Shown piece by piece: positions 34,031-42,108 of a stretch of DNA of 64,000 bases. Within the stretch, counting starts at the first letter, position 1, and each line of letters starts with the position of its first letter. This DNA comes from Devosia sp. LC5 (GTDB lineage Bacteria > Pseudomonadota > Alphaproteobacteria > Rhizobiales > Devosiaceae). Where the stretch lies: contig NZ_JNNO01000043.1 of the NCBI RefSeq assembly GCF_000735585.1, forward strand, positions 1-64,000, in the 5' to 3' direction. The notes under the pieces were generated by a model that worked only from the letters and a program-made list of their open reading frames with translations, did not search any database and was not told where the DNA came from. A program made the translations under genes and the position numbers.

Positions 34031-34567
34031 ATGCGGCACGTAGAACTTCTAAGGAATAGTACATTCCAGATATGTATTGCGACGTTTGTTCTTGCTTTTT
34101 CTTCTCCGGCGCAGGCGGCGGGAGTGCGGCCACCACTGGGGCTGCAGTTGTTTTGCCTGCAACATAGTGCACAATGCCAGGCAAATGGGCAGAGTACGGT
34201 GGCTGCCTCGCAGGGGCTGGTCCAACTGGTGCAGACTGTCAACCGGCGGGTAAACGGGGCCATCGCGCCGCGTTCGGACGGCAGCCTCGATCGCTGGAGT
34301 GCTACGGGCCGATCTGGCGATTGCGAGGACTATGTACTGGCCAAGCGGGCTGCTCTTATCGCGCAAGGCGTGCCGAGCGGGGCGCTGCGCATTGGCTATA
34401 CCAGGACCCGGCAAGGGGAAGGGCATGTGGTGCTGATCGTGCAGACCGGCGCGGGCGAATATGTGCTGGATAATCTCAGTACCAATGTAAAACTGCTGGC
34501 GGATACCGGTTATCGCATCGAAAGCAGCTCGCGCGGTGGACTTCTTGACTGGTGGGAATTCGACTAG
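34031..34567 (+). CDS. Periplasmic transglutaminase-like cysteine protease (BTLCP family)
   Basis: A 178-residue protein with a signal peptide (ICIATFVLAFSSPAQA) followed by a bacterial transglutaminase-like cysteine proteinase domain. The expected triad is visible: Cys98 in RSGDCEDYVLAK, His132 in GEGHVVLIV and Asp147 in VLDNLS. LapG, the best-known member, cleaves a surface adhesin (LapA) under control of LapD. No LapD, GGDEF/EAL protein or giant adhesin is in this window, so its target here is unknown. The ATG at 34031 follows an AT-rich region. Confidence 0.9.
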   Translation: MRHVELLRNSTFQICIATFVLAFSSPAQAAGVRPPLGLQLFCLQHSAQCQANGQSTVAASQGLVQLVQTVNRRVNGAIAPRSDGSLDRWSATGRSGDCEDYVLAKRAALIAQGVPSGALRIGYTRTRQGEGHVVLIVQTGAGEYVLDNLSTNVKLLADTGYRIESSSRGGLLDWWEFD

Positions 34568-34622
34568 ATTCAGCGAAATAATGCTTGCTTCTGGCGTTTT
34601 AACACTGCAGTCGATGAATTCG

Positions 34623-34642
34623 TAATACTTAACAAAGTATTA
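34623..34642. promoter_or_regulatory. Perfect AT-rich palindrome, candidate operator (or weak terminator)
   Basis: TAATACTT-AACA-AAGTATTA, eight-base arms, followed by TTTGTTTG. It lies between the BTLCP gene and the next secreted protein, 65 bases before that ATG. The weak AT-only stem makes an operator likelier than a terminator, but the T-rich trailer leaves both open. Confidence 0.45.
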
Positions 34643-34706
34643 TTTGTTTGACTAACTAGAGGAGTAGGAATTTAATATTCTTGCGGCTAGTAGTAGGACA
34701 AATGCG

Positions 34707-35186
34707 ATGAGAGTATTGGCGTTGGCTGCAGGCGTCGCGCTGTTGAGCGCGAGCGGAATGCAGGGGAGTATAGCGCAACAATTTTCCACCCAGGACGCGG
34801 TCGTCAGCATCTGCAGGGATGTGGTGCGCATAGAGCGGGACGAGCAAATCAGCCGCAACGGCGCTTGCATTGCCGCAACGGCGCAGTATCTGTCGGTCTT
34901 GCAGCGTGCTCCGGGTATCGACTTTGACCAATCGGTTGCTGATCTGGTCGTCGATTTGACCAATCTGCTGTTCACCCCTTTCTGCAGGGTCGAGAGCGAA
35001 GTGGCAGTGGCTATCCGCTTGGCCGGCCAAGCAGCGCGTACCGATGCACAGCAGGCACAGATTCAGTTGATCTATCAGACCGTCAATGCGTGTGACTTCG
35101 TGGTTACGGCGGCGATTGTCACGCCCAATAATGACAGCCTCTTCTCCGGAGGAGATTCGAACGGTCCGCGGGCCAGCGAGAACTGA
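34707..35186 (+). CDS. Small secreted protein of unknown function
   Basis: The 159-residue protein begins with a signal peptide (MRVLALAAGVALLSASGMQG...IAQ, probable cleavage near IAQ-Q). The mature part has four cysteines (SICRDV, NGACIAA, TPFCRVE, VNACDF) at spacings suggesting two disulfides, with predicted helices between them. The tail is Ser/Asn/Gly-rich. It follows the BTLCP protease by 139 AT-rich bases containing a palindrome. No family is recognised. The GC content of the gene is normal for the window. Confidence 0.7.
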   Translation: MRVLALAAGVALLSASGMQGSIAQQFSTQDAVVSICRDVVRIERDEQISRNGACIAATAQYLSVLQRAPGIDFDQSVADLVVDLTNLLFTPFCRVESEVAVAIRLAGQAARTDAQQAQIQLIYQTVNACDFVVTAAIVTPNNDSLFSGGDSNGPRASEN

Positions 35187-35202
35187 GGGTGGCCGGCGCC
35201 CG

Positions 35203-35679
35203 CTACTTCAGCAGTGAGGGGCGGGACGACGCCTTCAGCGCGGTGCGGATTTCGGTCATGGAGCTCTGGCGACGTGCCTTGGCAATATTGGCGGCGCGCT
35301 CGAAATTGTAGACGCCCTTGTATGATCCGAAGGATTTGTACTGGGGGATGTTGGTGTAATGACCACCCACCAGCCGCTCGAGAAACTCACCCGCCAGTTC
35401 GCTGCACAACAAATCGTTCTCGTAATCGGGCGAGCGCAGCAGGCTGCGCTCCCATTCCTGCATCTCATCGATAGTGCGGCCGAGCTGGGTGGCGATCTCG
35501 TGTTGGGCGGCAAAGCGTCGATAGCCCTGGCCCATCAATAGTCTGACCTGCCGGACTGCTTCAAGGCGCCAGCCGACCGCGTTGCGATGGACGGGATGTG
35601 CCGAACGCGGCTGGTCAGACAGAAAATCGTGCGGTGAGTGCTGGTTTTCCCCGCGTCGCGTTATTGGCTTCGCCAACAT
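35203..35679 (-). CDS. Hypothetical helical protein
   Basis: The 158-residue protein has no signal peptide or membrane span. It contains RQVRLLMGQGYRRFAAQHEIATQLGRTIDEMQEWERSLL in its middle, where the segment from GQGYRRF to MQEWER could form a helix-turn-helix-like or four-helix unit. The basic C-terminus reads KALKxSSRPSLL-like (ALKASSRPSLLK). It converges with the secreted protein gene, 16 bases away. A DNA-binding role is only a guess; I assign none. Confidence 0.6.
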   Translation of the reverse strand: MLAKPITRRGENQHSPHDFLSDQPRSAHPVHRNAVGWRLEAVRQVRLLMGQGYRRFAAQHEIATQLGRTIDEMQEWERSLLRSPDYENDLLCSELAGEFLERLVGGHYTNIPQYKSFGSYKGVYNFERAANIAKARRQSSMTEIRTALKASSRPSLLK

Positions 35680-35998
35680 GTGCCTCCGGATGAACTGGAT
35701 TTATTGATCATCTTCATCATCATAGATTTCAAATAACCAGTTTGTCCATTTGTTCGTTGGGCATTATTGTATTTTGAATATTGCAGTACAAATTCCAGCC
35801 TAGAATCCAGCATTGATGGTTTTGGCGGTAGATATACAATTTACGACGGTCTGGTATGCCATTTGGTTTGCTAGTTATTGTCTGTATTTGAATTGCCATC
35901 TGAGGTTGACTTGAGTATTGATTTGAAGTTCGGCCTGCGTTGCGGCGCCAGCAGGCCGAGTTCGAGGCTCTTACACTGCTTGATTGAGGGAGAGGGTA
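35680..35998. promoter_or_regulatory. AT-rich region upstream of glycosyltransferase
   Basis: A 319-base divergent gap, AT-rich between about 35700 and 35920 (ATCATCTTCATCATCATAG, GTATTTTGAATATTGC, TGGCGGTAGATATACAATT). GATATACAATTTACG carries a -10-like TATACA. It ends with GAGGGAGAGGGTA, a strong ribosome binding site for ATG 35999. No gene is supported. Confidence 0.45.
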
Positions 35999-37246
35999 AT
36001 GGCGCCTTTTTTGACCCCACATCGGTGGGTGCAGGCGCGGCATGGTGGGGACGCCACGCAGCGCGGCGCGGCGGTGGGAAGCGGGAAGCGTTTTGAGCTG
36101 GGTGCGGTGGATGTGATGTTCATCGGGCTTCGTTCGGTCAATGGCGCGCAAGGGGGGGTCGAGCGGCATGTGGGCGCGCTCGTAGAGGAATTTGAAGCGC
36201 TGGGGCTGCGCACCTGCACGGTCGTGCGGCATCGCTATGCGCCTGAGGGCTCGGTCCAGCTCGGCAGGAACAGTTTCACCCGGGCCCTATGGGCGCCGCG
36301 GAATGTGTCGCTGGAAGCGCCGGCCCATAGCGTGCTGGCGACATTGTGGGCGGGGTTGGTGCGCCCCAAAGTGCTGCATGTGCATGCCATCGGCCCGAGC
36401 ATCGTGGTGCCGCTGGCCCGGGCAATGGGCCTGCGGGTGGTCTGCACGCATCACGGCAGCGACTATGACCGAGAAAAATGGGGCGGCATGGCCAAGGCGG
36501 TACTCCGGTTTGGCGAGTGGTGCCAGGGACATATGGCGAATGGCCGCATCTGCGTGTCTCGTGGACTGGCGCAGTCGCTGAGCGACCGGTTTGGCCGCCA
36601 TTTCAGCTACATACCCAACGCCGTCAACCTGCCGCAAGCGACGCGCAGCCGGGAGACGCTGGACAAGTTCGGGCTGAAAGCGGGCGGGTATATCGTCCAT
36701 GTGGGGCGGCTGGTGCCGGAAAAGCGGCAGGATGATCTGATCCGCGCTTTTGCCCGGCTGCAACGGCCCGACCTGAAGCTGGTGCTGGTGGGCGGCGTGG
36801 ATCATGCCAGTGCCTATTCCAAAGAACTCGCGGCACTGGCCGCCGCGACGCCGGGTGTCATTATGACCGGTTTTCAGAAGGGCGAGGCGCTGGTGCAATT
36901 GTTGGGAAATGCGGCCGTGTTCGCGCTCCCATCCAGCCACGAGGGCATGCCGATCGCCGCGCTCGAGGCCATGAGCCTGGGCCGTCCGGTGGTGCTCAGC
37001 GATATCGCCGCCAATATGGACCTTGGTCTTCCCGCGGTCTGCTATCACATGGTGGGGTCGGTGGAGGACCTTGCGGACAAGATTGCCCGGTCGCTAGACC
37101 GCTACGGCCACCAGGAGGTTCCGGCGCATGACTGGTCCGAAGTCATGTCGAGCTATAGCTGGCCGATAGTGGCGCAACAGACGCTGGACGTTTACTGCGA
37201 TGCAGCGCCGGCGTTGCAGGCAAGAATGGCCGCCCTCAGCCCCTGA
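35999..37246 (+). CDS. Family 4 glycosyltransferase, copy 1
   Basis: A GT-B enzyme of 415 residues from ATG 35999, chosen for the GAGGGAGAGGG just upstream; a start 15 bases earlier is possible. After a ~35-residue Arg/Gly-rich leader the N-domain begins FELGAVDVMFIGLRSVNGAQGGVERHVGAL (key: GGVERHV). The C-domain has YIVHVGRLVPEKRQDDLIRAF and the donor-site motif SSHEGMPIAALEAMSLGRPVV with catalytic Glu residues (EGMPIAALE). It would transfer a sugar from a nucleotide donor to the lipid-linked chain. It overlaps the convergent next gene by 11 bases. Confidence 0.9.
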   Translation: MAPFLTPHRWVQARHGGDATQRGAAVGSGKRFELGAVDVMFIGLRSVNGAQGGVERHVGALVEEFEALGLRTCTVVRHRYAPEGSVQLGRNSFTRALWAPRNVSLEAPAHSVLATLWAGLVRPKVLHVHAIGPSIVVPLARAMGLRVVCTHHGSDYDREKWGGMAKAVLRFGEWCQGHMANGRICVSRGLAQSLSDRFGRHFSYIPNAVNLPQATRSRETLDKFGLKAGGYIVHVGRLVPEKRQDDLIRAFARLQRPDLKLVLVGGVDHASAYSKELAALAAATPGVIMTGFQKGEALVQLLGNAAVFALPSSHEGMPIAALEAMSLGRPVVLSDIAANMDLGLPAVCYHMVGSVEDLADKIARSLDRYGHQEVPAHDWSEVMSSYSWPIVAQQTLDVYCDAAPALQARMAALSP

Positions 37247-38348
37247 TCGCCTGCCAATATTGCTTGATAGTAGCATCGAGCGCGTAGCGGCGGGCGCCTT
37301 CCAGCGCGAGGGCGCGACGGTCTCGTTGCTGGCCGGGTTGCAGGGCGAGCCCCATCGCCTCGGCCAGGCTTGCCGCATCATTGGTCGGAACCAGCAGGCC
37401 ATATTTGCACTCGGTGGCGGCCTCGACCGGGAAATAGGGGCGGTCGTCCAGGATTTCCGAGGGGCCGGAATGGCAATTGGTGGAGATGACCGGCGTGCCC
37501 AGGCACATGGCCTCGACCAATCCATTGGGAAACCCCTCGCCATTTGAAGGCAGCACGTAGCAATCGGCTGATTTGATGATGCTGAACGGGTTTTCGCGGA
37601 AGCCGGCAAAGACCACCTGCTCGGCCAGGCCAAGTTCGCCTGCTTGTTTCTGCAGGTCCGCAAGCAGGGGGCCTTCTCCCATGATGAGTAGCGTGCCTTT
37701 GGCGCCAAACAGCCCGAAGGCCTCGATCAGCATGGCGAAATTCTTGTTGGGCACGAGGCGCCCCATGCCGACGATCAGCGGCCTGGCATAGGGCAGATCG
37801 GCCGGGATATCGCCGCTCCTGCGGATCATTTCACCGTCGATCGGGTTTGGAATAGCCGAAATATTGGCTGTGGGAACGGCGTAATTCTCCGAAAGGTCCT
37901 TGGCGATGCCGGAGGACACCGCGATCACCCGATTGGCGTGGCGATAGCCGATATAGGTCAGGAAGCGGGCCATATAGCCGGCCGCATTGTGCGGGTGGTG
38001 GCTGGTGGTATTGACCCGTTCGCTGATGACGCAGCGGATGCCCTTGAGACGGCAAATCAGGATGGACAGCAGATTGGAGCGAGTGAGGAAGCTCACGCAG
38101 ATGTCCGGGGCCAGTTCATGGATCTTGCGCCAGAGCGGCACCAATCCGCCGACCAGCGAGCCCCTGGTATCGAGCTGGTGGACGATGATGGAGGGGGGCA
38201 CCGGATAGGCGGCGGGCTCCACATCAAGCAGGATCAGATGCAACTCGGCGCCATCGGCTTCTGCGGCCGAATTGCCGAGCAGGCGCGTCATGATGCGCTC
38301 CGCTCCGCCACCGGTCAGCGAGTTGATGACAAAGACGACCTTCTTCAT
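37236..38348 (-). CDS. Family 4 glycosyltransferase, copy 2
   Basis: A 370-residue GT-B enzyme from ATG 38348 (MKKVVFVINSLTGGGAERIM); an in-frame ATG 15 bases upstream is less likely. Motifs are GGGAERIMTRLL at the N-terminus, IVGMGRLVPNKNFAMLIEAF and the donor motif SNGEGFPNGLVEAMCLGTPVIS with the EGFPNGLVE catalytic phrase. It resembles the amylovoran/teichuronic-type GT4 enzymes. Its 3' end overlaps that of the convergent glycosyltransferase by 11 bases. The upstream region is AT-rich, as for other genes of the locus. Confidence 0.9.
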   Translation of the reverse strand: MKKVVFVINSLTGGGAERIMTRLLGNSAAEADGAELHLILLDVEPAAYPVPPSIIVHQLDTRGSLVGGLVPLWRKIHELAPDICVSFLTRSNLLSILICRLKGIRCVISERVNTTSHHPHNAAGYMARFLTYIGYRHANRVIAVSSGIAKDLSENYAVPTANISAIPNPIDGEMIRRSGDIPADLPYARPLIVGMGRLVPNKNFAMLIEAFGLFGAKGTLLIMGEGPLLADLQKQAGELGLAEQVVFAGFRENPFSIIKSADCYVLPSNGEGFPNGLVEAMCLGTPVISTNCHSGPSEILDDRPYFPVEAATECKYGLLVPTNDAASLAEAMGLALQPGQQRDRRALALEGARRYALDATIKQYWQAIRG

Positions 38349-38579
38349 CGCGCTCTCAAACAATAATACGTCATGCGTCCGGTGGTCTTTTATGGACTGA
38401 AATATGAACGGCGCGGCAGTCGGCGTTTACAACGCCTATGTTGGTGTTTCTGTTGCTGAAAATAGTATTGCACTATCTCTGCATGGTAAATAGCCGTCAA
38501 AAAAGTGTATTACTGGCCTTTTTGTGGTCACTAATGGACATTTTTGTAATCTCAGCTTGCTGAGAAAGAGAGTGGTCCG
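38349..38579. promoter_or_regulatory. AT-rich divergent region before small membrane protein
   Basis: Between the second GT4 gene and the small protein the sequence is AT-rich, with ATAGT-attgc-ACTAT (38464-38478) as an inverted repeat. It ends in GAGAAAGAGAG, the ribosome binding site for ATG 38580. Confidence 0.4.
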
Positions 38580-38765
38580 ATGCATGACCTAGATGTGCAT
38601 ACTGAGGGTCTGGTCCGGAGCGCGCGAAGAATACCGCGACACAAAGCTGAGACGCGAAGAGGCGTGAAACCCTATAGCCGCCGCGGCCTTATGATCCTTG
38701 CCCTGGCGCTGGCGGCGTGGGGCGTGGTCTTGGCGTTCTACTACATCATTGGGCTGTATTTGTAG
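38580..38765 (+). CDS. Small single-span membrane protein, RG-x-MI/AAW type, copy 1
   Basis: A 61-residue protein with a basic, soluble N-terminal half (about 12 Arg/Lys/His in residues 1-36) and one membrane span at about 37-57 (MILALALAAWGVVLAFYYII). GAGAAAGAGAG lies 8-10 bases before the ATG. The boundary RRGLMI...LAAWGVVLAFYY aligns without gaps to PRGWMI...IAAWLFVVAAGY of the small protein at 44961-45116 (11 of 21 positions identical). Positive-inside reasoning puts the N-terminus in the cytosol. It lies 160 bases upstream of the UDP-glucose dehydrogenase. Family and role unknown. Confidence 0.6.
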   Translation: MHDLDVHTEGLVRSARRIPRHKAETRRGVKPYSRRGLMILALALAAWGVVLAFYYIIGLYL

Positions 38766-38822
38766 TTTTTATATGCTCTGTCACAGTTGTTAGCATTGGA
38801 ACTTGGCGCAACCGTCTCGATC

Positions 38823-38851
38823 TTAAGTATTGCAAAAAAGTTCACTATACA
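38823..38851 (+). promoter_or_regulatory. Candidate promoter of UDP-glucose dehydrogenase
   Basis: TTAAGT (38823-38828), a 17-base spacer and TATACA (38846-38851) lie ~75 bases before ATG 38926. The spacer end plus -10 includes TTCACTATA (38841-38849), a 9-mer also found twice upstream of the BY-kinase. Boxes match sigma-70 consensus only moderately. Confidence 0.3.
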
Positions 38852-38925
38852 GCTGGGGGTTTTGGGCTAATGTCAACTTCGTCTGGCGGCGAGGCATAAC
38901 AGTTCGCGGCGAAGGAGATTGAACC

Positions 38926-40272
38926 ATGCGGGTAACAATGATCGGGTCCGGCTATGTGGGCCTCGTCAGCGGGGCTTGTTTTGCGGATTTCGGACATGAC
39001 GTGGTCTGCGTCGATCTCAACACAGCCAAGATTGCGGCGCTGCAGCGCGGCGAAATCCCGATTTTCGAACCTGGCCTTGATGCGCTCGTCGCCAATAATG
39101 CGAGCGCTGGAAGACTCAAGTTCACCAGTGACTTGCCCTCGGCGGTGGCCCAGGCGGATATCGTCTTTGTCGCGGTGGGCACGCCCTCACGACGCGGCGA
39201 TGGCCACGCCGACCTGAGCTATGTTTATGCTGCGGCGCGGGAAATCGCGCAGGCGGTGCGGGGCTTTACCGTTGTGGTCACCAAATCCACAGTGCCCGTG
39301 GGTACGGGCGACGAGGTGGAGCGCATCATCCGCGAGATCAATCCGGATGCCGATGTCGTGGTGGTTTCCAATCCCGAATTCCTGCGGGAAGGCGCGGCGA
39401 TCGAGGATTTCAAGCGTCCCGACCGCATTGTGGTGGGGCTGGAGGATGAGCGCGCCCGGCCGGTGATGGAGGAGGTCTATCGGCCGCTCTATCTCAATCA
39501 GGGGCCGCTGATTTTTACCGGCCGCCGCACGGCCGAGCTGACCAAATATGCCGGCAACGCGTTCCTCGCCATGAAGATCACCTTTATCAACGAGATCGCC
39601 GATCTGTGCGAGCAGACTGGCGCCAATGTTCAGGATGTGGCCCGGGGGATCGGCGCGGATAACCGCATCGGCAGCAAGTTTCTCCATCCCGGACCGGGTT
39701 ATGGCGGCTCGTGCTTCCCCAAGGATACGCTGGCGCTGGCCAAGACTGGGCAGGATTACGGCACGCCATTGCGGCTCGTCGAAACCACAATCGCCATCAA
39801 TGACCAGCGCAAGCGGGCCATGGGGCGCAAGGTGGTTGCAGCCCTGCAAGGCAAGGCCCGCGGTAAGACGGTGGGTGTATTGGGGCTGACCTTCAAGCCC
39901 AATACCGATGATATGCGCGATGCGCCCTCCATTGCCGTCATCCAGACGCTGGTGGATGCGGGCGCCCGCGTGCGCGCCTATGATCCCCAAGGCATGGAAG
40001 CGGCAAAAGCGGTGCTCGAGAATGTCGAATATTGCGAGGATGCCTATGACGCGGCCAAGGGCGCGGATTGCCTTGTGCTGGTGACCGAGTGGAACGCGTT
40101 CCGCTCGCTCGATCTGGCCCGGATCAAGGATTTGATGATCAGCCCCGTTCTGGTCGACTTGCGCAATGTCTATCGGCCGGGCGAAGTCGAGGCGGCTGGA
40201 TTTACCTATTCTAGCGTCGGCCGACCCAATGACGGCGAAACTATCGAAGCCATTTCCAGCGCTGCTGAGTAA
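38926..40272 (+). CDS. ugd: UDP-glucose 6-dehydrogenase
   Basis: This enzyme oxidises UDP-glucose twice to UDP-glucuronate with NAD+. The 448-residue protein has the usual three domains: NAD domain (MIGSGYVGLVSGACFADFGH), central domain with NPEFLREGAAIEDFKRPDRIV and TAELTKYAGNAFLAMKITFINE, and the catalytic cysteine region GPGYGGSCFPKDTLAL. The C-terminal domain begins LGLTFKPNTDDMRDAPS. The GDP-mannose dehydrogenase subgroup is less likely, as the motifs fit Ugd. GAAGGAG precedes ATG 38926. It supplies UDP-glucuronate to the polysaccharide and to the 4-epimerase at 6589. Confidence 0.94.
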   Translation: MRVTMIGSGYVGLVSGACFADFGHDVVCVDLNTAKIAALQRGEIPIFEPGLDALVANNASAGRLKFTSDLPSAVAQADIVFVAVGTPSRRGDGHADLSYVYAAAREIAQAVRGFTVVVTKSTVPVGTGDEVERIIREINPDADVVVVSNPEFLREGAAIEDFKRPDRIVVGLEDERARPVMEEVYRPLYLNQGPLIFTGRRTAELTKYAGNAFLAMKITFINEIADLCEQTGANVQDVARGIGADNRIGSKFLHPGPGYGGSCFPKDTLALAKTGQDYGTPLRLVETTIAINDQRKRAMGRKVVAALQGKARGKTVGVLGLTFKPNTDDMRDAPSIAVIQTLVDAGARVRAYDPQGMEAAKAVLENVEYCEDAYDAAKGADCLVLVTEWNAFRSLDLARIKDLMISPVLVDLRNVYRPGEVEAAGFTYSSVGRPNDGETIEAISSAAE

Positions 40273-40305
40273 CTGGTGTGACCGACAGGGATGGGCGGCG
40301 TGCCG

Positions 40306-41862
40306 TCACATCTGGTCGGCCATCCGATACGCCAGGCAGAGCAGGGTCAGCATTGGATTGGCGCTGCCGGAACTGGGGAAGACCGATGGTGACAGGATCC
40401 GGACATTGGGAAAGGCGTGGCAGAGCAATTGCTCGTTGACGACGCTGTCGCCACGGCTCGAGCCCATGCGCGTGCTGCCCGAAGGATGGAAGACGTCGTG
40501 GAAATCGCTTTCCCGCAGGGGCGCATCAGGGGGCACGGACCACTCGATCTGGCATGCGCTCTGTAGATCATGGCCCTCCCACATCCGCCGGTAGATGGCG
40601 AGTGCCTGATCGGCGGTCCTGACGTCGCTGTCGAGAATCCGCCAATCGAGCTTGACCCGTGGAACACCGAAGGGGTCGGTGCTTTCGGAGAGGCCGATCC
40701 GGCTGGTGGCGGCCGGGAGTTGTTCTGTGCGGATTTCGGCGTGAATCTCCACAGAAGGTGGCAAGAGCCAATCGAAATGGGCGAGACGCCAGGCGGCAGC
40801 ATGAGCGAGCTTGCGGCCGGAGGCCAGGGTGGCGCCGAGACTGGCATCGGACTTGTTGAGCCGGCGGCGCAGGTGGTCGCGCACCACGTTGACGTCCTCG
40901 TCCTTCATATCGAGACGCAGGCAGAGATAGGCCGAGCCGATGCCGCCGGTCCGCTGGGCGGCCGGCAGGAGCTCGAAATGGGTGGCATGACGTTGCCCGC
41001 CGGTGCGCGCATGACCGATCAGATAGGCAATCATATTGGGGGTGAAGCGAAAGACCCTGCCGACATTGACCGCCAGGTGATCGACGAAATGTTCGCCGAC
41101 CGGTCCGGTGGACCTGGCATCGGCATTCGCCCTGCGGGCGAGCAGCAGCAATAGCCTTGTGCTTTCCAGCGTGCCCGCGGCAAAGACGCACTGATCGGCC
41201 TCGATGGAGACGCTGCGGCCATGAAAGCCGGTAGCGCGGATCAGGGCTATGCGATTGCCCTCGGGCGTCAGGTCAAAATCCACTGCCGTTGCATTGGAGA
41301 GCACGGTGATATTGTGGTTGCGGGCAATTTCGGGAGCCAGTTGCAGATAGACATTGCGGTTGCGGAACGGAACGATCTTGGGCAGCCGGCATTCGACCCC
41401 ATCGATCCGCCCGATGGAGACCAGACTTTCGGGACGGCCCTGGGGCAATTGTGCAAAATCGCGATCCGGCATGTCGAAGAGGATTTCGACATCGCGGGTG
41501 TAGCGATAGATGTCGTCATAGGCGATCGGCCAGGCTGGAACGCCGACATAGTCGCGCGTTGTGAGATCATGCCGCGTCAAGGCAATGAGCCGGCCACCCC
41601 ATAGATCGGAGGTGCCGCCCAGGCCGCGATGGCGCCCCTTCAGGGCCCCGTCATAGCCGGCGGCTGGGGCTTCAATGGAATTAAGGGCCGCCGCCTGCGT
41701 GGTTGGAGCGGCGTGGCCACTTTCAAGAACGACGACCCGTTTGCCGCGCTGAGCCAGCCTCGTGGCTGCGGCTATGCCCGCCGGACCAGCACCGATGACG
41801 CAGACGTCCCATCGTGAGCCAAAGTCCGCAGGGTTTGCTGTACTAAGATCGACATGCGGCAC
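40306..41862 (-). CDS. GMC-family FAD oxidoreductase
   Basis: A 518-residue glucose-methanol-choline oxidoreductase. The FAD-binding motif is CVIGAGPAGIAAATRLAQRG at about residues 20-40, followed by LGGTSDLWGGRLIAL and the FAD-interacting GTLESTRLLLLL. Near the C-terminus DVFHPSGSTRMGSS contains the catalytic His-type region, and SSGSANPMLTLLCLAYRMADQ closes the fold. Relatives oxidise alcohols on sugars, sterols or alkanols. In this locus it may oxidise a sugar or lipid-linked intermediate. No Tat or Sec signal is visible, so it is likely cytosolic. It converges with ugd, 33 bases apart. Confidence 0.88.
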   Translation of the reverse strand: MPHVDLSTANPADFGSRWDVCVIGAGPAGIAAATRLAQRGKRVVVLESGHAAPTTQAAALNSIEAPAAGYDGALKGRHRGLGGTSDLWGGRLIALTRHDLTTRDYVGVPAWPIAYDDIYRYTRDVEILFDMPDRDFAQLPQGRPESLVSIGRIDGVECRLPKIVPFRNRNVYLQLAPEIARNHNITVLSNATAVDFDLTPEGNRIALIRATGFHGRSVSIEADQCVFAAGTLESTRLLLLLARRANADARSTGPVGEHFVDHLAVNVGRVFRFTPNMIAYLIGHARTGGQRHATHFELLPAAQRTGGIGSAYLCLRLDMKDEDVNVVRDHLRRRLNKSDASLGATLASGRKLAHAAAWRLAHFDWLLPPSVEIHAEIRTEQLPAATSRIGLSESTDPFGVPRVKLDWRILDSDVRTADQALAIYRRMWEGHDLQSACQIEWSVPPDAPLRESDFHDVFHPSGSTRMGSSRGDSVVNEQLLCHAFPNVRILSPSVFPSSGSANPMLTLLCLAYRMADQM

Positions 41863-41924
41863 ACTTTCGCTCCAAATGCGGCAATGATGTCAATTCTGTC
41901 TTGAGGAAGGTGGAAGATGTATTT

Positions 41925-42030
41925 CCTTTGAAAGCTATTACTTCCTTGTAACGCTTATTGATGATGGCACTTCATTTATAGTTTTGCCACGAAGAATTTC
42001 GATCTTGCCGCCCTTTGCGGCAAGATTTTT
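41925..42030 (+). ncRNA. Possible small RNA ending at an orphan terminator (speculative)
   Basis: A plus-strand terminator (42002-42030) stands between two minus-strand genes. The ~80 bases before it are AT-rich and carry no open frame. Such an arrangement suggests a short plus-strand transcript. The 5' end is not defined, because no convincing -35/-10 pair was found. The boundaries given are only a guess from the composition change. Confidence 0.25.
42002..42030 (+). terminator. Strong plus-strand rho-independent terminator
   Basis: ATCTTGCCGC (42002-42011), loop CCTTT, GCGGCAAGAT (42017-42026), then TTTT to 42030. Ten perfect base pairs and a T-tract only on the plus-strand side. The flanking annotated genes are both on the minus strand. 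Confidence 0.75.
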
Positions 42031-42108
42031 CGTAGCCTGAAGTACTGTCTCAATATTGCAAGTAAATGGCGATGCCGACATACGGCCGGAGGCTGCCGAA
42101 TAGTCTGA

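Noticed and set aside
35700..35720. ATCATCTTCATCATCATAG microsatellite-like tract
   Set aside because: Too short and irregular to suggest phase variation.
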